This document shows positions 32,013-35,793 of a stretch of 35,793 bases of DNA, piece by piece. The notes beneath the pieces are model-generated. The model saw only the letters and a list, made by a program, of their open reading frames with translations, was not told the DNA's origin and did no database searches. The translations under genes were made by a program, and so were the position numbers. Origin of the DNA: Paludibacteraceae bacterium (lineage in GTDB: Bacteria; Bacteroidota; Bacteroidia; Bacteroidales; Paludibacteraceae); NCBI GenBank assembly GCA_024401565.1, contig JAKSKU010000023.1:1-35793 (forward strand), given 5' to 3'. The first letter of the stretch is position 1; each line of letters begins with the position of its first letter.

Positions 32013-33392
32013 TTACAAAATGGGAGGGTCCAATACTGGAATAATTAAATTATCGGTATCTATTATGTTTTGATTAAAAAACATAATATAATAGATAGGC
32101 ATATAAGTGATCCCATTTTCATTGTAAACTTCGCGTTCATTGCTTAATACTACAGCACGATGGATATTGTATAATGGAGTTGAAAGGAAATTGTCTAGTG
32201 CACTATGTATTTTATAGTCTTTACCTGATTTGATTTCGAGAGGCAATGCCATTAGATTATCGAAATCATCGATAAGAAAATCTACCTCTCCTTTTTTCTT
32301 GTTATCGTAATAGTGCAAAGTATATCCATGTGCATGAAGTTCTTGAGCCACTACCGATTCATAAACAGTTCCAAGATTGACGCTACGCTCGTCATTAAGT
32401 ACAGCATTGATATTGTTGTCGTATAATAAGCTTGTAAGTAGTCCCACATCGTTAAGATAGAGCTTCAAAAGATTTTTTTGTTCAGATTCTGCAAGAGGAA
32501 AATGAGGATTACTTATGGCATTAACGGAAAGAGCTATTCCAGAATTAACAAGGTATTCAAATTCATCAGCATAATCAGTAAACTGTTTATGACTTTTTGT
32601 TTCTTCGATCTTGTTAACCACAACACGTTTCTTTTTGTTCTCAAGGTTAGACGGAATCATATCATAAATGCGACGAATGACTAATTTATGCTGTTCGTCG
32701 TATTGTGATGCATCTATGCGATATAGATTATGAATGTCTTTTTGTATTTTCCGGACTTCTACTATATTTCGAGTCTCAATGAATTTATTGATGACTTCGG
32801 GTAAGCCTCCAATAAGAAGATATATTTTGAACTGACGAAGCATATAGTCGTGTAATGATTCAGAAAGAGATTCTCCTTCACGAAATTTCATTTTCATTAC
32901 GTCTATAACATCGTTTCCACAATTCATAGCTAAAAGAAACTCTTCAAAATCGAGAGGATACATTTCTTCTATTGCAATACTACCCAATGGGACTGATGGT
33001 GTTTGTGAAAGAGCGACTCCAAGCTGAGAACCGCTTGCAATATATGTATAACGCCCTTCTTCATTTAGAAATTTCAACATAGTAAGTAAAGATGGATAAC
33101 TTTGTATCTCATCTAAAAATACAAGTGTATTCTCCTTCTTATCTAGATGTTTGCCCGCAATAGCACTTATTTGAAGATAAAAATCATTTGTGCTTCGGAC
33201 ATTCTCAAATATTTTATCTCCCTCTTTATCTGCTTTCAAATTGATCTCTACATAATTCTTAAAGAGATGTTTGCCGACATGTCGTATGATATACGATTTG
33301 CCTATTTGTCGAGCTCCGTTAACTAATAGGATTTTCCCCTGTTGTGTACTCAAAAATTCTTCTATTCTTTTTGCATATTTTCTATACAACAT
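32013..33392 (-). CDS. AAA_14 / DUF4143 ATPase
   Basis: The 459-residue protein has an N-terminal P-loop ATPase with Walker A GARQIGKS (26-33), Walker B TLVFLDEIQSY and sensor motif IASGSQLG (about 117-124). A winged-helix-like segment (about 200-280) follows. The C-terminal DUF4143 domain ends in GEVDFLI...LEIKSG, a PD-(D/E)xK-like Asp/Glu/Lys set. This family is common and variable in Bacteroidota and archaea. Its role is not established; links to mobile or conflict systems are often suggested. It lies alone. Upstream is a degraded gene fragment, which suggests a variable spot. Confidence 0.85.
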   Translation of the reverse strand: MLYRKYAKRIEEFLSTQQGKILLVNGARQIGKSYIIRHVGKHLFKNYVEINLKADKEGDKIFENVRSTNDFYLQISAIAGKHLDKKENTLVFLDEIQSYPSLLTMLKFLNEEGRYTYIASGSQLGVALSQTPSVPLGSIAIEEMYPLDFEEFLLAMNCGNDVIDVMKMKFREGESLSESLHDYMLRQFKIYLLIGGLPEVINKFIETRNIVEVRKIQKDIHNLYRIDASQYDEQHKLVIRRIYDMIPSNLENKKKRVVVNKIEETKSHKQFTDYADEFEYLVNSGIALSVNAISNPHFPLAESEQKNLLKLYLNDVGLLTSLLYDNNINAVLNDERSVNLGTVYESVVAQELHAHGYTLHYYDNKKKGEVDFLIDDFDNLMALPLEIKSGKDYKIHSALDNFLSTPLYNIHRAVVLSNEREVYNENGITYMPIYYIMFFNQNIIDTDNLIIPVLDPPIL

Positions 33393-33423
33393 AAATTCTC
33401 TGATTTATAGTAATTTAGTATAG

Positions 33424-33452
33424 CAAATTTAACACAAAAATTGATAGCCAAA
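33424..33452 (-). promoter_or_regulatory. Putative promoter of the DUF4143 gene
   Basis: On the minus strand TTTG (33452-33449), 17 bases and TAAATTTG (33431-33424) resemble the Bacteroidota consensus; the spacer is slightly short. The start would be near 33417, about 25 bases before the ATG at 33392. Confidence 0.5.
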
Positions 33453-33460
33453 AAAACAAA

Positions 33461-33539
33461 TAGGGAAAAATTCCATATTTTGGTCCTTGTTTTTAGGGAA
33501 AAATTCCACAATATTGATATGAATTTAGGGAAAATTTCC
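33461..33539. repeat. Three spaced TAGGGAAAAATTCC repeats
   Basis: TAGGGAAAAATTCC occurs at 33461 and 33494, and a variant TAGGGAAAATTTCC at 33526. The 33- and 32-base steps are about three helical turns. Each has a GGAAnnnTTCC dyad. They lie directly upstream of the DUF4143 promoter and could be operators. Read on the plus strand the first two encode REKF in frame, so they may instead be coding repeats of the adjacent gene remnant. Confidence 0.6.
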
Positions 33540-33648
33540 GATTTTAAAATTTCACATCATTAATGTTCATCTCCACACTCTTGTCTCCAAAGGTATCATC
33601 ACCCGCGTCGGAGCAGATAAGAATGGATATTGGAAGGTGAATCTATAA
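33461..33648 (+). pseudogene. Frameshifted 3' remnant of a winged-helix regulator gene
   Basis: One frame gives two REKF repeats (33462, 33495) and GKISDFK and stops at about 33560. A second gives HTLVSKGII up to about 33601; a third gives RVGADKNGYWKVNL and a stop at 33646-33648. Joined across a one-base shift, LVSKGII/TRVGADKNGYWKVNL matches the typical end of the winged helix of AlbA_2 / RecG-like ATP-binding regulators, which often also carry REKF/GEKF-type repeats. The 5' part of the gene is missing. This is family recognition by eye. Confidence 0.5.
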
Positions 33649-33656
33649 CAAACAAA

Positions 33657-33683
33657 TAGAGACGCCACAATGTGACGTCTCTA
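33657..33683. terminator. Inverted repeat, probable purL terminator
   Basis: TAGAGACG (33657-33664) pairs with CGTCTCTA (33676-33683), and an inner CAC/GTG (33666-33668, 33672-33674) extends the stem past one mismatch. On the minus strand it is followed by TTTGTTTG, after the purL stop. It is the same element as at 30577-30609. Confidence 0.6.
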
Positions 33684-33706
33684 CTATGTTATATTACAGA
33701 ATGAAA

Positions 33707-35793
33707 TTACTTCTTATTCTGCTCGATCCACTTTCTAGCATTAACGAATGCCTCAATCCATGGAGTAACCTCATCAGTTGACTTTCTGTTCAATGGGTAG
33801 TGTGCCCACTGCCATGGGAAGATTGCACGCTCCAAGTGTGGCATCATTGCCAAGTGGCGTCCGTCTGCAGATGCGATAGCTGCTGTAGCGTACTTAGATC
33901 CGTTAGGGTTAGCTGGATAACCGTCGTAAACATACTTACCAACGATCTTGTACTCGCTCTCTGCGTATGGAAGGTCGAACTTTCCTTCACCGTGAGCCAC
34001 CCAGATTCCTAGGTTAGATCCAGAAAGTGACTTGAACATCACTGACTCATTCTGAGGAATAGTCAACGCCACGAATGATGACTCAAACTTGTGAGAGTCG
34101 TTGTGAAGCATACGTGGCTTCTGCTCGTGGTTAGGATAAACAAGTCCTAGCTCAACCATTAGCTGACATCCGTTGCAGACACCTAGTGAAAGTGTGTCAG
34201 GACGCGCATAATAACGGTCTAGAGCTGCCTTTGCCTTCTCGTTGTATAGGAATCCACCTGCCCAACCCTTAGCTGAACCAAGGACGTCTGAGTTAGAGAA
34301 TCCACCACAGAAGACGATCAAGTTGACGTCATCCAATGTCTCACGGCCTGAAGCCAAGTCTGTCATGTGGACATCCTTAACATCGAATCCTGCCAAATAC
34401 ATTGAGTATGCCATCTCACGGTCTCCGTTTGTACCCTTCTCACGGATGATAGCAGCCTTGATGCCTGATGGAGCTGTACGGTCGGCTGTGATGCCAAGCT
34501 TAGAAAGCTTACCTGAGAAGTCAGCATTGAACTTGAATCTCAATGGCTGGTTCTTGTAGTTCTCGTAACGCTTCTTAGCGCAGATCTCACCGCTCTGCTT
34601 TCTATCCAATAGGTAAGACGACTTGTACCATACGTCGCGAAGCTGATCGATCTGGAAGTCGTGCTTGAACTTATCCTGAGCAACTCTTACTACTCTGTCT
34701 TCGATTGGAGTGGCGATCTTAGCGAAGCCTACACCAGCCTCCTTCATCATCTTCTCTGCCAAAGCGCAGTCTGAAACCTGTACCAAAACTCCTGGGTTCT
34801 CAGCGAACAATACCTTCAAGATATCATCGCCAACACCGTTCAAATCGACGTTCAAACCACCCTCTGAGTTAGCAAAACACATCTCAAGAAGTGCAGTCAG
34901 CATACCACCTTCTGAAATATCGTGTCCGGCAAGAACGATACCTGCCTTTAGCATATCCTGTACTGTGTTGAATGCATCCATGAAGTACTCCGTGTCTGTG
35001 ACACATGGAACCTCTGAACCGATCTTGTTCAATGATGCGTACAACGCTGAACCTCCAAGCTTCAAGCTGTCGAATGAGAAGTCGATGTAGTAAACTGCCG
35101 AACCTGGTACGTTAGCGATAACTGGAGTAACGATGCCCTTAACATCAGAAACCTCTGCACCAGCAGAAATAATCACTGTACCTGGAGAGTATACTTTCTC
35201 ATTGCCATACTTCTGAGTCATTGACAATGAGTCTTTTCCTGTAGGGATATTGATACCTAGTGAACAAGCGAATTCACTTGCTGCGTTGACTGCCTTATAC
35301 AATCTTGCATCCTCACCAGGATTCTTACATGGCCACATCCAGTTAGCCGACAACGATACGCTATCCAATCCCTCTGCGAGTGGAGCGAACACGATGTTTG
35401 TCAATGCCTCTGCGATTGCAAGCACTGAGCCAGCCTCTGGATCAGCAAGAGCTGCAGCAGGAGCGTGTCCGATAGACGTTGCGATACCAGCCTTTCCTCT
35501 GTAATCCAAAGCTACAGCACCAAGGTCTGCCAATGGCAACTGCATCTCACCACATGTCTGCTGACGTGCCACCTTACCTGTAACGGAACGGTCAACCTTG
35601 TTTGTCAACCAATCCTTACATGCTACGCTCTCAAGCTGAAGTACGTTGTTGATGTACTCGTCTACCTTGCTTACGTTGATTGTAGCGTCAGTATAGTGCT
35701 CTTCTACTGTATTATCTGTGATGACTGTGCGTGGAGGGTTACCGATCATATCCTTCATCTCCAAGTCGATTGGTGTCTCACCGTTCTTCTTCT
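33707..35793 (-). CDS. purL: Phosphoribosylformylglycinamidine synthase, C-terminal part
   Basis: About 695 codons are visible and the frame stays open to the window edge (upstream codons read GETPIDLEMKDMIG), so the 5' part is missing. The full large-type PurL is about 1230-1300 residues. Visible are the second half of the synthase core (RQQTCGEMQLPLADLGAVAL, GINIPTGKDSLSM, AGHDISEGGMLTALLEM) and the C-terminal glutamine amidotransferase domain: nucleophile Cys in LGVCNGCQLM and the His/Glu in MMPHLERAIFP. It turns FGAR, glutamine and ATP into FGAM in purine synthesis. The gene ends at 33707, followed by the inverted repeat terminator. Confidence 0.95.
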   Translation of the reverse strand, partial: KKNGETPIDLEMKDMIGNPPRTVITDNTVEEHYTDATINVSKVDEYINNVLQLESVACKDWLTNKVDRSVTGKVARQQTCGEMQLPLADLGAVALDYRGKAGIATSIGHAPAAALADPEAGSVLAIAEALTNIVFAPLAEGLDSVSLSANWMWPCKNPGEDARLYKAVNAASEFACSLGINIPTGKDSLSMTQKYGNEKVYSPGTVIISAGAEVSDVKGIVTPVIANVPGSAVYYIDFSFDSLKLGGSALYASLNKIGSEVPCVTDTEYFMDAFNTVQDMLKAGIVLAGHDISEGGMLTALLEMCFANSEGGLNVDLNGVGDDILKVLFAENPGVLVQVSDCALAEKMMKEAGVGFAKIATPIEDRVVRVAQDKFKHDFQIDQLRDVWYKSSYLLDRKQSGEICAKKRYENYKNQPLRFKFNADFSGKLSKLGITADRTAPSGIKAAIIREKGTNGDREMAYSMYLAGFDVKDVHMTDLASGRETLDDVNLIVFCGGFSNSDVLGSAKGWAGGFLYNEKAKAALDRYYARPDTLSLGVCNGCQLMVELGLVYPNHEQKPRMLHNDSHKFESSFVALTIPQNESVMFKSLSGSNLGIWVAHGEGKFDLPYAESEYKIVGKYVYDGYPANPNGSKYATAAIASADGRHLAMMPHLERAIFPWQWAHYPLNRKSTDEVTPWIEAFVNARKWIEQNKK

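Noticed and set aside
32013-33683. Insertion sequence or integrated element around the DUF4143 gene
   Set aside because: There is no transposase or integrase, and the inverted repeats at 30577 and 33657 are short terminator-like hairpins, not matching IS ends with target duplications.

Overview
The window looks like chromosomal DNA of a Bacteroidales bacterium (phylum Bacteroidota). Evidence: repeated Bacteroidota-type promoters (TTTG or TTG, about 17-20 bases, TAnnTTTG); mostly absent Shine-Dalgarno sequences; lipoproteins with SSC lipoboxes; a long TamB; BspA-type leucine-rich repeat proteins; a DAHP synthase-chorismate mutase fusion; and extracellular glycan enzymes with C-terminal sorting-like tails. 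The genus cannot be fixed from the sequence. No phage, transposase, integrase or CRISPR array is visible.

Layout. 1-98: 3' part of a tRNA-Phe and its terminator. 300-2125: a tandem gene duplication of a BspA/DUF285 repeat protein; the second copy has lost four of eight 24-residue repeats, and each copy carries a structured 3' element. 2156-8495 (minus): a probable four-gene operon of rhodanese-fold lipoprotein, TamB, lipoprotein and T4-Pnk-like kinase. 8601-9599 (minus): family 2 glycosyltransferase. 9806-10408: secreted helical protein of unknown role. 10509-15928: divergent pair of a secreted GH2 beta-galactosidase with CBM6 and a rhamnogalacturonan acetylesterase-like SGNH esterase. 16031-23168 (minus): a five-gene SWIM / helical protein / MoxR ATPase / DUF5682 / vWA module, possibly with a sixth 28-codon gene. 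23472-27758: an aromatic amino acid operon (prephenate dehydratase, aminotransferase, DAHP synthase-chorismate mutase, prephenate dehydrogenase) behind a readable transcription attenuator whose 18-residue leader peptide has 6 Tyr and 5 Phe. 27858-30609: a three-gene cassette of an unknown protein, a second unrelated vWA protein and a divergent adenylosuccinate-synthetase paralogue. 30701-31942: secreted LRR_5 protein. 32013-33392 (minus): DUF4143 ATPase. 33461-33648: frameshifted remnant of a winged-helix regulator. 33707-35793 (minus): 3' part of purL.

How the parts fit. The aromatic operon carries the committed first step of the shikimate pathway, the chorismate-to-prephenate step and both branches to Phe and Tyr, and the mixed Phe/Tyr leader fits that. 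The MoxR-vWA module resembles known MoxR/vWA remodelling pairs but adds a TIKI/TraB-like putative metalloenzyme (DUF5682) and a SWIM zinc finger. It starts next to the aromatic operon, and an inverted repeat lies over the shared promoter region. The vWA/PurA-like cassette and the DUF5682 module are the best candidates for under-described systems.
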